From contig JAFWRO010000015.1 of assembly GCA_017519885.1 (NCBI GenBank), positions 124,001 through 188,000 on the forward strand: a stretch of 64,000 nt of DNA, read 5' to 3'. Below the pieces are notes generated by a model. The model made no database searches, was not told the DNA's origin, and worked only from the letters and a program-made list of their open reading frames with translations. This DNA comes from Liminaster sp017519885 (GTDB lineage Bacteria > Bacteroidota > Bacteroidia > Bacteroidales > UBA3663). Positions 1 to 9,624 of this stretch are shown here, in pieces; position 1 is the first letter of the stretch; each line of letters opens with the position of its first letter. A program made the position numbers and the translations under genes.

Positions 1-1233
1 TCGCTGCAGATGGTTTATCCCTTCGAGCAGGCTGCATTCACAACACCTGTAGGACACACTTCTATTGTTCGTTCACGTTTCGGCTGGCACCTCATCAAGG
101 TGTTCGACAAGCGCGAGAGTGAAGGCGACGTGCTGGTGGCTCACATCATGAAGAATGCTGCACGCGGCCCACTTCCCGAAGGTATGCCCGACCCGAAGCA
201 GCAGATCGACTCGATCTACAATGTCCTTATGGCAGGTGGCGACTGGGATGCCGTTTGCGCCGAAACCAGCGACGATGCCTATACTGCTCCCAAGGGTGGA
301 GCCTATCCTTGGATCAACCGCATGGCTCGTTTCCCGAAAGAGTGGCTCGATGTCTGCTACGAGTTGAAGGAGAAGGGCGAGATCTCTAAGCCTTTCGAGA
401 CACAGTTCGGCTGGCACATCGTCAAGCTGCTCGACAAGCGCAAGGAAGCACCTGCCGACAGCGCTCAGGATGCCAAGCTCAAGGAGCAGCTTGCCAAGGA
501 TCCCGAGCGTGTCAAGGAAGGACAGCGTGTCTATATCGACCAGTGCCGTGCACGTCTGGCTGCCAACAAGAAACTGCGCAAGCAGGCTGCCGGTTGGAGC
601 GATGAGCAGGTTTTGGAGTGGGCTGATGCCCAATTGGAGACCGAGAATGCCGATTTCCGCAACCTCTATCGTGAGTACCACGATGGTCTGATGCTTTTCG
701 ATGTAAGCAGCAAGGCCGTTTGGGACAAGGCCAGCCAGGACACTGTGGGATTGCAGAAATTCTTCGATGAGCATCGTTCGAATTACGCTTTCGACAAGCC
801 TCGCTTCAAGGGCGCCTTCATCGAGTGCGCCGATGATGATGCCCTCTACAACAAACTCAAGGACATCTACGACCACAATGCTCCAATAGCTGCCAGTGAC
901 GTGGTTCGCAAGGAGGTGCTTACCGACTCCATCCTTACGCCTAATCCGAAGGCTCCACGTTTCCACATCGTCAACGGACTCTTCTCGGAAGGTGACAACG
1001 CCTGCATCGATGCCGAGCGTCTGCATGTCGAAGGCGCTACCTTCACTCCCAAGGAGAAGATGCCACGTGTGATGACCTACGGAAAGGTTCTCACCGAACC
1101 CGATGAACTGGCTGATGTGCGTGGCGCTGTCGTGGCCGACTACCAGACACTGCTCGAGGAGATTTGGGTGGAGGAGCTTCGCAAGAAGTTCGATGTGAAG
1201 ATCAATTGGAAAGAACTGAACAAACTGAGATAA
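1..1233 (+). CDS. Peptidylprolyl isomerase, PpiC/parvulin type (5' end outside window)
   Basis: The reading frame is open to the first base, so the true start lies upstream of the window. Two parvulin-like repeats are visible. The end of one is the FGWHLIKVFDKRE stretch at about residues 24-36, counted from the first in-window ATG (base 10). A complete one runs from about 38 to 145 and ends in FGWHIVKLLDKR. The remaining 250 residues are a charged, helical C-terminal region without a recognised motif. Proteins of this kind act in the periplasm as prolyl isomerases and chaperones for outer-membrane proteins. The SurA-like gene follows after 6 bases, so the two are almost surely cotranscribed. 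The family is clear; client proteins cannot be read from sequence. Confidence 0.85.
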   Translation, partial: SLQMVYPFEQAAFTTPVGHTSIVRSRFGWHLIKVFDKRESEGDVLVAHIMKNAARGPLPEGMPDPKQQIDSIYNVLMAGGDWDAVCAETSDDAYTAPKGGAYPWINRMARFPKEWLDVCYELKEKGEISKPFETQFGWHIVKLLDKRKEAPADSAQDAKLKEQLAKDPERVKEGQRVYIDQCRARLAANKKLRKQAAGWSDEQVLEWADAQLETENADFRNLYREYHDGLMLFDVSSKAVWDKASQDTVGLQKFFDEHRSNYAFDKPRFKGAFIECADDDALYNKLKDIYDHNAPIAASDVVRKEVLTDSILTPNPKAPRFHIVNGLFSEGDNACIDAERLHVEGATFTPKEKMPRVMTYGKVLTEPDELADVRGAVVADYQTLLEEIWVEELRKKFDVKINWKELNKLR

Positions 1234-1239
1234 TTTAGA

Positions 1240-2601
1240 ATGAAGAGACGATTATTGACATTGGCAGTCATCCTGGCTGGAGGACTGCAACTGATGGCAC
1301 AGGAAGCCGAAAACATCATCGACGAGATCATCTGGGTGGTGGGCGACGAAGCCATTCTTCGCAGCGAAGTGGAGAATGAGCGCAAGCGTATGCTCTACCA
1401 GGGTGAGAAGATCGATGGCGACCCCTATGGCGTCATCCCCGAACAGATGGCCATCCAGAAGCTCTTCATCAACCAGGCTATCATCGACTCCATTGAAGTG
1501 AGCGACGAGCAGGTTGAGGCACAGGTCGATGCACAGATGAATATGTTCATCGCACAGATTGGCTCGAAGGAGAAACTCGAGGAATACCTCGAGAAACCCA
1601 TCAGTCAGTTGCGCAGCGAATGGCGAACCGGCATTCGCAACAATGCCATCATGCAGCAGATGCAGCAGAAACTTGTCGAGGATGTGACCATCACGCCCAG
1701 CGAGGTGCGTCTCTATTTTGAACGTCTGCCGAAGGATAGCATCCCGTTCATCGAGACTCAGGTCGAAGTACAGATTATCACCCTTCAGCCTCAGGTGAGC
1801 AAGCAGCAGGTCGATGAGATCAAGAATCGTCTGCGTGACTTCACCAACCGTGTCAATTCGGGCGAGTCGGAGTTCTCGACCCTCGCCATCCTTTACAGCG
1901 AAGACCCGGGCAGTGCAGCCATGGGCGGCGAGTTGGGCTTCAAGGCAAAGGGTGCTTATGTGCCCGAATTCTCGGCCGTGGCCTTCCAGCTTACCGAACC
2001 TGGCAAGGTGTCGAAGGTCGTCGAGACCGAGTTCGGTTATCACATCATCCAGCTCATCGAACGTCGTGGCGACCGTGCCAACTTCCGCCATATCCTTCTC
2101 ACCCCGAAGGTGAGTGCCAAGGAACTCACCGATGCTCGTGCCCGAATGGACACGCTGCGTATGGACCTCGATTCGGCCAAGTTCACTTTCGAAGAGGCAG
2201 CCCGTTACCTGTCGAGCGACAAGAACACACGCAACAGTGGTGGTATGATGACTAGCGAACGCAGTGGCGCTGCTCGTATGACGATGGACGAACTTCCTGC
2301 CGAGGTGGCTCGTGTGGTAGCCCGTATGGAGGTGGGTGAGATTTCGAAGCCTTTCGTCATGAAGGACAGCAAGACGAGCCGCGACCAGGTGGCTATCGTC
2401 AAGTTGAAGCGTCGCATCCCAGGCCACAAGGCCACCTATTACGACGACTACCAGACGGTGAAGGAGATTTACGAACAGCATCTGCATCAGGAGATTATCG
2501 AGAACTTCATCCGCGAGAAGCAGAAGACCACTTATGTGCGCATCAAGCCAGGGTGGGAGAAATACGATTTCAAGTATCCCGGATGGGGACAGCGTGAATA
2601 A
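1240..2601 (+). CDS. surA: SurA-like periplasmic chaperone / peptidylprolyl isomerase
   Basis: 453 residues with a cleavable signal peptide (hydrophobic LLTLAVILAGGLQLMAQ at the N-terminus). It has a SurA-type N-terminal chaperone region (about 25-165) and two parvulin domains: about 170-280, with the GGELGFKAKGAYVPEF and FGYHIIQLIERR signatures, and about 285-390. It should bind and fold outer-membrane barrel proteins in the periplasm. The architecture matches E. coli SurA in order and length. It lies between another PpiC protein and an OstA-like protein, which fits a module for outer-membrane biogenesis. The symbol is given by architecture; Bacteroidales have several paralogues, so strict orthology is not certain. 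Confidence 0.85.
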   Translation: MKRRLLTLAVILAGGLQLMAQEAENIIDEIIWVVGDEAILRSEVENERKRMLYQGEKIDGDPYGVIPEQMAIQKLFINQAIIDSIEVSDEQVEAQVDAQMNMFIAQIGSKEKLEEYLEKPISQLRSEWRTGIRNNAIMQQMQQKLVEDVTITPSEVRLYFERLPKDSIPFIETQVEVQIITLQPQVSKQQVDEIKNRLRDFTNRVNSGESEFSTLAILYSEDPGSAAMGGELGFKAKGAYVPEFSAVAFQLTEPGKVSKVVETEFGYHIIQLIERRGDRANFRHILLTPKVSAKELTDARARMDTLRMDLDSAKFTFEEAARYLSSDKNTRNSGGMMTSERSGAARMTMDELPAEVARVVARMEVGEISKPFVMKDSKTSRDQVAIVKLKRRIPGHKATYYDDYQTVKEIYEQHLHQEIIENFIREKQKTTYVRIKPGWEKYDFKYPGWGQRE

Positions 2602-2625
2602 AGGTTCCCAACAAACGTTATTTCT

Positions 2626-4473
2626 TTGAAGAAAGCAAGAAACAGCATTTTGACACTTATGATCGTGGCGCTGACCACGGCGTTAGGTCTTGCGCAGCAG
2701 CAACAGTCGCAGCCGCGCAAGATTTACCTGCTTCATGCCAATACGCTAAGCTACGACAAGCGCGAGGATCCCGACCGACAGACCCTGCGTGGTGATGTGC
2801 AGTTCCGACAGGACTCTTGCTATATGTATTGCGATTCGGCCTATTTCTACGAGAACTCCAACTCGATGGCTGCTTTCGGCAATGTGAAGATGCGGCAGAG
2901 CGATACGCTTTTCGTCTATTGCGATTCGATGTTCTACGACGGCGATGCGATGTTTGGCGAACTCTACGATAATGTGCATCTGATCCATCGCAGCAAGACG
3001 GCCAACACCAACCTCTACACGAGTTATATGACCTACGATCGTGAGGTGGAGGAGGCTAACTATCCCGACAGAGGAATCATGGTCGATTCTCTGGTGCATC
3101 TGCGCAGCCTGGTCGGCTGGTATTATCCTCAGCAGAAACTGGCTTTCTTCCAATACGATGTGGAGGGCAGAACCTACGAACGCAACGATCAATGGAAGAG
3201 TGTGGGCAGTATGCCACCGCCCGACTATTATCCCAACGACGAGATTCTCACTCCCCAGTTCATGCTTTTCAGCGACACGCTTCGCTACGATTTCCGCAAC
3301 GATCTTGCCACAGTGCTGGGTCCTTCGCGCATTGTCAACGACTCTTCGACAGTACATACACGCCGAGGGCATTTCAATACAAAGACCGAACTTGCCAACC
3401 TCTACGAACGTTCGTGGATCGAAAGTCCCGGACGATATGCGATAGCCGACACATTGTTCTATAATGTGAAGGAAGGTTATGGAGAGGCCTGGGGCGACAT
3501 CTACGCCATCGATACTCTCGACAATATGGCGATGAAGGGCGACTATGCCTACTACATCGAGAGCGACTCGGTGCCCCAGATGGGTTACGTCACAGGCCAT
3601 GCCCTGGCTATGGAGTTCAGCAGCGGCGATACGCTCTACCTGCATGCCGATACCTTGCGAGCCTACACCATCATCGATCATGTCCTGGCCGACACATTGA
3701 GTCATACCGAGGCCATCGATACGCTTGGCAACACCCAACTGGTGATCGATAGCATTATGCCCGAACACTACGATACGTTGCGCTACATGCATGCCTACCA
3801 TGGTGTGCGTTATTATCGCAGCGACCTGCAGGGCGTCTGCGACTCGCTCATCTATTCGGCACGCGATTCCCTGGCTACGTTCATGGGCAATCCGGTGATG
3901 TGGAACAATCAGTATCAGATTCGTGGCGATTCGATCTTTGCCATTGTCACTCGCGAAGGCATCCATCGCGCGATGATTCATCCCAATGCGTTCCTCACGC
4001 AAAGCCACGACGAGAGCCTGGCTGTCAATTCCGACACGCTCAGCGAAGCACAGCGTAAGGCGCTGCGCATCGACTCGCTCCATTACGACCAGATTTTGGG
4101 ACGCGACCTTGTCTGCTACTTCGATTCGGGCAAGGTGAGCCGTTTGGATATGAGCGGCAATGTGCAGATCATCTACTATCCTGAGGAGAAGGACAAGACA
4201 CTCATCGGCCTCAATCAGATGATAGGCAACTACCTGACTGTGTGGTTCAAGAACCAGAAGATGGAGAAGTTGAAACTCTGGCCACAGGTTGTCGGCTCCT
4301 TGACTCCCATACAGTTGGTGACCGACGACATACTCTATCTCGAGAACTTCCGATGGATGGCATATCTTCGTCCGGCAGGCCCCAAGGACGTGTTCCGAGG
4401 CATCGAGATGAAGAAGGAGGACATTATCGAAATACCTCGCTTGTTTAACGACGATGAGTTGAATGGTTATTAG
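2626..4473 (+). CDS. OstA-like protein (LptA/LptD N-terminal type)
   Basis: 615 residues, starting at a TTG codon 24 bases after the SurA-like gene. The TTG is preferred because it gives an intact signal peptide (MKKARNSILTLMIVALTTAL, then GLAQ). The mature part begins with an OstA-type beta-jellyroll region (LSYDKR...LRGDVQFRQDSCYMYCDSAYFY) and repeats short DSxxY/DTLxY strands to the end, typical of LptA/OstA-like proteins that bridge or bind lipopolysaccharide in the periplasm. It lacks the large C-terminal barrel of LptD, so it is not the translocon itself. A role in lipopolysaccharide transport or assembly is inferred from family and from the SurA neighbour. Confidence 0.8.
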   Translation: MKKARNSILTLMIVALTTALGLAQQQQSQPRKIYLLHANTLSYDKREDPDRQTLRGDVQFRQDSCYMYCDSAYFYENSNSMAAFGNVKMRQSDTLFVYCDSMFYDGDAMFGELYDNVHLIHRSKTANTNLYTSYMTYDREVEEANYPDRGIMVDSLVHLRSLVGWYYPQQKLAFFQYDVEGRTYERNDQWKSVGSMPPPDYYPNDEILTPQFMLFSDTLRYDFRNDLATVLGPSRIVNDSSTVHTRRGHFNTKTELANLYERSWIESPGRYAIADTLFYNVKEGYGEAWGDIYAIDTLDNMAMKGDYAYYIESDSVPQMGYVTGHALAMEFSSGDTLYLHADTLRAYTIIDHVLADTLSHTEAIDTLGNTQLVIDSIMPEHYDTLRYMHAYHGVRYYRSDLQGVCDSLIYSARDSLATFMGNPVMWNNQYQIRGDSIFAIVTREGIHRAMIHPNAFLTQSHDESLAVNSDTLSEAQRKALRIDSLHYDQILGRDLVCYFDSGKVSRLDMSGNVQIIYYPEEKDKTLIGLNQMIGNYLTVWFKNQKMEKLKLWPQVVGSLTPIQLVTDDILYLENFRWMAYLRPAGPKDVFRGIEMKKEDIIEIPRLFNDDELNGY

Positions 4474-4499
4474 GAAAACGAAAATACAGACTAACTATT

Positions 4500-4811
4500 A
4501 TGGCATCGATATTCAGTACGAACAAACCCCAGCGCTTTGAGCACATCAGTCATTTCACCAAGAATGAGCGCAAGCAGTGGCTTGAAGCTCGTGTGCGCAA
4601 GGTAAAGCGTGAGATGGGCGAACTGCCCGACGAGGAGTTGAAGGCCGAGGAGATCATCCGAGGTACCTTCATCCAGGGCACCACGCACCTAAAACGTCGC
4701 AAGGAGAAGGAGGAGGCCGATGGCGAACAGGGCAACAATCGTTACATCAAGCTTGCTGTGGCGATTGTGGTCATGGTCATCATCTTCGTTTATCTTATCA
4801 AGTCAATCTGA
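4500..4811 (+). CDS. Small single-pass membrane protein of unknown function
   Basis: 103 residues. A long charged N-terminal part rich in Lys, Arg and Glu, with helical character (about 10-75), is followed by one hydrophobic segment near the C-terminus (KLAVAIVVMVIIFVYLIKSI), so it is a tail-anchored-like inner-membrane protein with its bulk in the cytoplasm. It starts 26 bases after the OstA-like gene and ends 8 bases before mutL, so it belongs to the operon. I recognise no domain. Small proteins of this look are common between ostA-like genes and mutL in Bacteroidales, which supports it as a real gene. Confidence 0.75.
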   Translation: MASIFSTNKPQRFEHISHFTKNERKQWLEARVRKVKREMGELPDEELKAEEIIRGTFIQGTTHLKRRKEKEEADGEQGNNRYIKLAVAIVVMVIIFVYLIKSI

Positions 4812-4819
4812 TTCCTGGC

Positions 4820-6694
4820 ATGGATATCATCCATCTTCTTCCCGATTCAGTTGCCAATCAGATAGCCGCTGGCGAAGTGGTGCAGCGTCCTGCGAGCGTT
4901 GTCAAGGAACTCCTTGAGAACAGCATCGACGCACATGCCACCGAGATACAGGTAGTGCTGCGCGAGGCGGGTCGTGAACTCATTCAGGTCATCGACAACG
5001 GCATAGGAATGAGTCCTGCCGATGCACGTATGGCTTTCGAGAAGCATGCCACCTCGAAGATTCAGCAGGCTGCCGACCTCTTCGACCTTCATACGATGGG
5101 TTTCCGAGGCGAAGCCCTGGCGTCGGTGGCTGCTGTCGCCGAGGTCGAACTGCGTACACGTCGCCGCGACGACGAGGCAGGCGTTCTGATTGCCTTGGCA
5201 GGAAGCCAGGTGCAGCGCCAGGAGTCCTGTGCCTGTCCGGCGGGAGCAAATTTCCAGGTACGTAATCTCTTTTATAATGTGCCGGCTCGAAGGAAGTTCC
5301 TCAAGAGTAACCAGACCGAGCTTTCGAACATCATGCAGGAGATACAGCACGTGGCTCTGGCGCATCCCCAGGTCGAGATCACGGTGACGCACAACGATGC
5401 GGTGATACTGCAACTCACTGCCGGCTCGCACAAGCAGCGCATCGTGCAGCTTTTCAGCAAGAGCCTTTCGCAGCAGCTGCTGCCCCTCCAGGTCGAGAAC
5501 GACCTGATGGATATCTCGGGCTTCGTGGGTGCTCCCGAAGGAGCTCGAAAGAAAGGTGCCTTGCAGTTCTTCTTCGTCAATGGCCGTTTCATGAAGCACC
5601 CCTATTTCCACAAGGCGGTGCTCGAATGTTTCCAGGACCTGATTCCCGAAGGGACGCAACCCAACTACTTCATTTACTTGCAGGTCGATCCGCAAAGCAT
5701 CGATGTCAATATCCACCCGACAAAAACCGAAATCAAGTTCGAGAACGAGTCGGCCCGCTGGCACATCCTGATGGCTACCATCCGTGAGGCTTTGGGCAAA
5801 TACAATGCCGTGCCGACCATCGATTTCGATCAGGCGGATGCTCCAGAGGTGGAGCCGCAGTACTTGCCCGGACGTACATCGACCAGCGAACCCCGTCCCC
5901 GTTTCGACGACTATAATCCTTTCCGTCAGCAGCCTGCCGCGCATTGGGAGTCGCTCTACGAAGACTTCCGAAAGGAGGAAGGTCAGGGCGAGGAACTGCC
6001 TTCGAGGATGGAGAGCACGCTGCCTTCGCGTTTTGACCAAAGGAGCATTCCTGCCGACGAAGGCATGGAACTGCCCAGTGCCATGGACCTGATGAGCGGC
6101 CTTTCCGACGACGAGAAGCCGCAATCCACCAAGCGCGTGCAGTATCTGCAGGTCGGCAATCGCTATATTGTCGGCAATACACGCGGCGGGATGCTGCTCA
6201 TCGACCAGCATCGTGCCCACCTGTGTATCCTCTACGACCGTTATCACACGCAGATCAGCAATCGCCAGGGTCTGACCCAGCACGAACTCTTCCCCGAGAT
6301 GATCGAGGTGTCGCCGGCCGACGAGCCGCATTTGCAGGCCATCCTTCCCGAACTCAGTTACCTGGGCTTCGAACTCGACAACCTCGGAGGTGGCAGTTAC
6401 GCCGTCAATGGCAAGCCTGCTTCGCTCGATAGTTCGGTCAATATCCACGAACTTATGCTCCAGATGATTGAGGCAGCTCGTGAGGAGGTTCATGGCGTGG
6501 GCGAAGACCTCGACCGTCGTCTTGCCCTGCGTCTGGCCAAGGCACAGGCCATCCCCTACGGACGTCAGATAGGGGAGGAGGAGATGCAGCAGCTCGTTGA
6601 GACCCTGCTGGCATTGCCCGAACATCAGATGACCCCCGATGGGCATCCTGTGATGACGTTGGTGTCCAACGATGAGTTGGCTTCACATTTGTAA
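4820..6694 (+). CDS. mutL: DNA mismatch repair protein MutL
   Basis: 624 residues. The GHKL ATPase motifs are all present: ELLENSIDA (about 30-38), DNGIGM (59-64) and GFRGEAL (94-100). A transducer domain follows to about 330, then a Pro/Glu/Arg-rich linker (about 335-440), then the MutL C-terminal dimerisation domain. MutL couples MutS mismatch recognition to strand processing. At the site of the endonuclease motif of nicking MutLs (DQHA..E) the protein reads DQHRAH near residue 461, and the following Glu is not in place, so latent nicking activity is doubtful. Placement inside an envelope operon is by shared transcription only. Confidence 0.95.
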   Translation: MDIIHLLPDSVANQIAAGEVVQRPASVVKELLENSIDAHATEIQVVLREAGRELIQVIDNGIGMSPADARMAFEKHATSKIQQAADLFDLHTMGFRGEALASVAAVAEVELRTRRRDDEAGVLIALAGSQVQRQESCACPAGANFQVRNLFYNVPARRKFLKSNQTELSNIMQEIQHVALAHPQVEITVTHNDAVILQLTAGSHKQRIVQLFSKSLSQQLLPLQVENDLMDISGFVGAPEGARKKGALQFFFVNGRFMKHPYFHKAVLECFQDLIPEGTQPNYFIYLQVDPQSIDVNIHPTKTEIKFENESARWHILMATIREALGKYNAVPTIDFDQADAPEVEPQYLPGRTSTSEPRPRFDDYNPFRQQPAAHWESLYEDFRKEEGQGEELPSRMESTLPSRFDQRSIPADEGMELPSAMDLMSGLSDDEKPQSTKRVQYLQVGNRYIVGNTRGGMLLIDQHRAHLCILYDRYHTQISNRQGLTQHELFPEMIEVSPADEPHLQAILPELSYLGFELDNLGGGSYAVNGKPASLDSSVNIHELMLQMIEAAREEVHGVGEDLDRRLALRLAKAQAIPYGRQIGEEEMQQLVETLLALPEHQMTPDGHPVMTLVSNDELASHL

Positions 6695-6712
6695 ATAGAA
6701 ATAACAATATAT

Positions 6713-7534
6713 ATGAAATACGGTATTTGTCTCCAACCTTATATCCCTATGCGTGCCTCGGCTGCCGAACAGTCCGAGATGACCAATCAGCTCATTTTCG
6801 GTGATACCTTCCAGATCCTCGAGGAGATTCCGCGCTGGTACCGCGTCATTCGCGACTGCGACAACTACGAAGGCTGGATCGACTGGAAGACGGCCACCCT
6901 GATCGATCAGATCGAGTATCGTCGTTTCCTCGATCTCACCCCCGAGGCTCCTCTGCTTCGCCAGCCCTTCAATCCCGTGCAGCGCACCGAACATGGTCAG
7001 TCGGGTTCTGCCCATCTGTCGTGGGGCAGCCGCATCTTCGACCTCGACGAGACGGGCATCACCTTCCGTATGCATGGCATTCGTTTCGATGTGCCATCGA
7101 TGAGTTATGTGCAGCCTGTTCACGCCAGTTCGATGTCGCGCAAGGCCTTGACCAAGTATGTCATCCAGCAGGCTCAGATGCTCCTCAACACGCCTTATCT
7201 CTGGGGCGGAGTTTCGGCAGGTGGTGTCGATTGTTCGGGCTTCATCCAGACGCTCTTCCGCTTCATCGGCATCGATATGCCGCGCAATGCTTCGCAGCAG
7301 GCGTTGAAGGCCAAGGAGGTAAGCTTCGAAGAGCGTGAGGCTGGCGACCTGGCATTCTTTACGATGGATTCCGAGACCAACAAGATCTCGCATGTGGGTC
7401 TGGTGGCCGACAACGGACGTGTCCTTCACGTGAGCGGTTTCCTCCACTATGACGAACTACGTCCCGAGGGCATCTGGAACATCCAGCGCAAGGAGATGTC
7501 ACATTCATTGGTTTGTATTAAGCGTTACTTCTGA
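6713..7534 (+). CDS. NlpC/P60 (C40) peptidoglycan peptidase with SH3-like N-terminus
   Basis: 273 residues. The C-terminal NlpC/P60 domain shows its triad: Cys in GGVDCSGF (about 172), His in SHVGLV (about 226) and a second His in VLHVSG (about 238). The N-terminal 100 residues carry a bacterial SH3-like region (RASAAEQSEMTNQLIFGDTF, then WYRV and WIDW motifs) that usually binds cell wall. Such enzymes cut the D-Glu to diamino-acid bond in peptide stems and often act in recycling. There is no signal peptide, which suggests a cytoplasmic role. The stop overlaps the murF start by one base (TGATG), so translation is probably coupled to cell-wall precursor synthesis. Confidence 0.9.
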   Translation: MKYGICLQPYIPMRASAAEQSEMTNQLIFGDTFQILEEIPRWYRVIRDCDNYEGWIDWKTATLIDQIEYRRFLDLTPEAPLLRQPFNPVQRTEHGQSGSAHLSWGSRIFDLDETGITFRMHGIRFDVPSMSYVQPVHASSMSRKALTKYVIQQAQMLLNTPYLWGGVSAGGVDCSGFIQTLFRFIGIDMPRNASQQALKAKEVSFEEREAGDLAFFTMDSETNKISHVGLVADNGRVLHVSGFLHYDELRPEGIWNIQRKEMSHSLVCIKRYF

Positions 7535-8895
7535 TGGAAAACAGTCTGATTGAGCAATTATACGAGGCCTATCTCGCCCATCCCAGCATCACCACCGATA
7601 GCCGCAAGGTCGAGCCGGGGCAGATCTTCTTTGCATTGAAGGGCGAGCGTTTCGATGGCAATGCCTATGTGGATGAGGTGCTTGCAAAGGGTGCTTCGCT
7701 TGCTGTCATCGACGATGCAAGCCGCAGTAAGGAGGGAACTTTCTTGGTGCCTGATGTCCTCACTGCACTCCAGCAGTTGGCTGCCCACCATCGCCGGCAG
7801 TTCCGCAACTGGCAACGTCCCGTCAAGGTCATTGGCATCACCGGAACGAATGGCAAGACCACGACCAAGGAACTGATCCGTTCGGTGCTTAGCCGAAAGT
7901 TCAACGTGCTGGCTACCGAAGGCAATCTGAACAATCAGATCGGCGTGCCTTTGACCCTCCTCAAGGTGAAGCCCGAACACGAACTTGCCATCATCGAGAT
8001 GGGTGCCAACCACCCGATGGACATTTCCGAACTCTGCGCCATCGTTCATCCCGACTTCGGACTCATCACCAATGTCGGCAAGGCACATCTGCTGGGCTTC
8101 GGTTCGCTCGAAGGCGTCATTGCTGCCAAGACCGAACTCTACAAGAGCGTGGCTGCCGATGGCGGCATGATCTTCATCGATTCGTTCAACCGTGACCTGC
8201 TGAACAAGGCCATCGCCTATGGCGTGCAGTGCCGACCCTATCTGCCCGGCACGGTTGACGACTGCTCGCCTTACCTCACGCTCAGCATCTACGACACCGA
8301 GGCTCCCGAGCCGATTCAGGTGCATACGCATCTCATCGGCAGTTACAATGCCATCAACTGTCTGGCTGCCGCCACCGTCGGTCGCTTCTTCGGCGTGTCC
8401 ATCGAAGAGGTCGGCAAGGCCATCGAGAGTTACGAGCCGCAGAACATGCGCAGCCAGCTTGTCGATCTTGGCTATGGCAACCAGCTCATCATGGATGCCT
8501 ACAATGCCAATGCGACGTCGATGCATGCCGCCTTGTCGTCGTTCAAGATGAACAATGCGCCTCACAAGAGCGTCATCCTTGGCGATATGCGCGAACTGGG
8601 CGACGAGTCGCAGAAGGAACATGGCAATGTCCTCAACTACCTCTTCACTTCGGGCATCGAGCTCGATATGATTGTGCTTGTGGGCGAGGAGTTCTGCAAG
8701 GCATTCAAGACATGGGGCATGACCTACGCCAAGCAGCATCCCATGAATGTGCGTTGCTTCGACAATGTGCAGGACCTCATCGACGATGGTACAACCCTCG
8801 GCAACATGGGTGGAACAATCCTCGTGAAAGGTAGCCGCTCCATGCAGCTCGAAAAGGCTGCCGAAGCTATCAAGAACATTTTCATAAATAAATAA
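7534..8895 (+). CDS. murF: UDP-N-acetylmuramoyl-tripeptide-D-alanyl-D-alanine ligase MurF
   Basis: 453 residues, the usual MurF length. The Mur ligase P-loop ITGTNGKTTTKE lies at about 103-114, followed by the middle-domain motifs (EMGANHPMDI, NVGKAHLLGFGSLEGV) and the C-terminal domain with MDAYNANATSM, a MurF hallmark. It adds D-Ala-D-Ala to UDP-MurNAc-tripeptide in the cytoplasm, the last soluble step of peptidoglycan precursor synthesis. It starts on the last base of the NlpC/P60 gene and ends 2 bases before the histidine phosphatase gene, so it sits in the tight core of the operon. Confidence 0.95.
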   Translation: MENSLIEQLYEAYLAHPSITTDSRKVEPGQIFFALKGERFDGNAYVDEVLAKGASLAVIDDASRSKEGTFLVPDVLTALQQLAAHHRRQFRNWQRPVKVIGITGTNGKTTTKELIRSVLSRKFNVLATEGNLNNQIGVPLTLLKVKPEHELAIIEMGANHPMDISELCAIVHPDFGLITNVGKAHLLGFGSLEGVIAAKTELYKSVAADGGMIFIDSFNRDLLNKAIAYGVQCRPYLPGTVDDCSPYLTLSIYDTEAPEPIQVHTHLIGSYNAINCLAAATVGRFFGVSIEEVGKAIESYEPQNMRSQLVDLGYGNQLIMDAYNANATSMHAALSSFKMNNAPHKSVILGDMRELGDESQKEHGNVLNYLFTSGIELDMIVLVGEEFCKAFKTWGMTYAKQHPMNVRCFDNVQDLIDDGTTLGNMGGTILVKGSRSMQLEKAAEAIKNIFINK

Positions 8896-8897
8896 TT

Positions 8898-9551
8898 GTG
8901 AAACTCTATCTTTTTCGTCACGGACAGACCGACTGGAACAAGGCACATCGCTTCCAGGGCCATATCGATATCCCGCTCAATGAATATGGGCGCGAGTTGG
9001 CACGCATCACGGCACGTAACTGGCCCATTGTTCCCTACGATCGTGTCTATTGCTCTCCCCTCATCCGTGCTGTCGAGACGGCGCAGATCATCCTCGATGG
9101 CCGCCCCGAGAAGGAGATGATCAAGACCGATCAGCGCATCATCGAATTCGGTTTCGGTCCATGCGAGGGACATAATATCGACGAGGCAGCCGGCGACCCA
9201 CAGAACCCGATGTACAACCTGCTGCATCATCCCGAGAAGTATAATCCTACCAATGGCGCCGAGTCGTTCTACGACCTTGTCGATAGGGCAGGAGCTTTCC
9301 TCCGTGACGAAATCCTTCCCCTCGAACAGCAGGGCATCGAGAACGTCCTTGTCGTGGCGCATGGTGCCTTGATTCGTGGCGTCGTCTGTGCTGCCGGCAA
9401 GAAGGAGATTCGCGACTTCTGGCAATGTCCCTATTACAATTGCAGCCTCACCACGCTCGACATCACCCACGGCGAAATCACCCTCGAACGCGAGGCCGAA
9501 GTCTTCTACGACGCCTCCGGCAGTTTCGGCGGCTTCACCACAAGGAAATAA
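8898..9551 (+). CDS. Histidine phosphatase family protein (phosphoglycerate mutase-like)
   Basis: 217 residues with a GTG start 2 bases after murF. The RHG catalytic motif (LFRHGQTDWN, His at residue 8) and the second catalytic His in VVAHGALIRG (about 154) are intact. The HRFQGHIDIPLNEYGRELA stretch is typical of the phosphatase branch (CobC/GpmB/YhfR) rather than of cofactor-dependent glycolytic mutases. The substrate cannot be assigned. It is the last gene of the first operon; the next gene starts 73 bases later with its own leader. Confidence 0.88.
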   Translation: MKLYLFRHGQTDWNKAHRFQGHIDIPLNEYGRELARITARNWPIVPYDRVYCSPLIRAVETAQIILDGRPEKEMIKTDQRIIEFGFGPCEGHNIDEAAGDPQNPMYNLLHHPEKYNPTNGAESFYDLVDRAGAFLRDEILPLEQQGIENVLVVAHGALIRGVVCAAGKKEIRDFWQCPYYNCSLTTLDITHGEITLEREAEVFYDASGSFGGFTTRK

Positions 9552-9624
9552 GCTTCTCCGTCCCCGTGGCAGCCATGTTTGGCTGCCCTCGACCCCTTCG
9601 ACCCCTCTTATACCCCCCTCACAC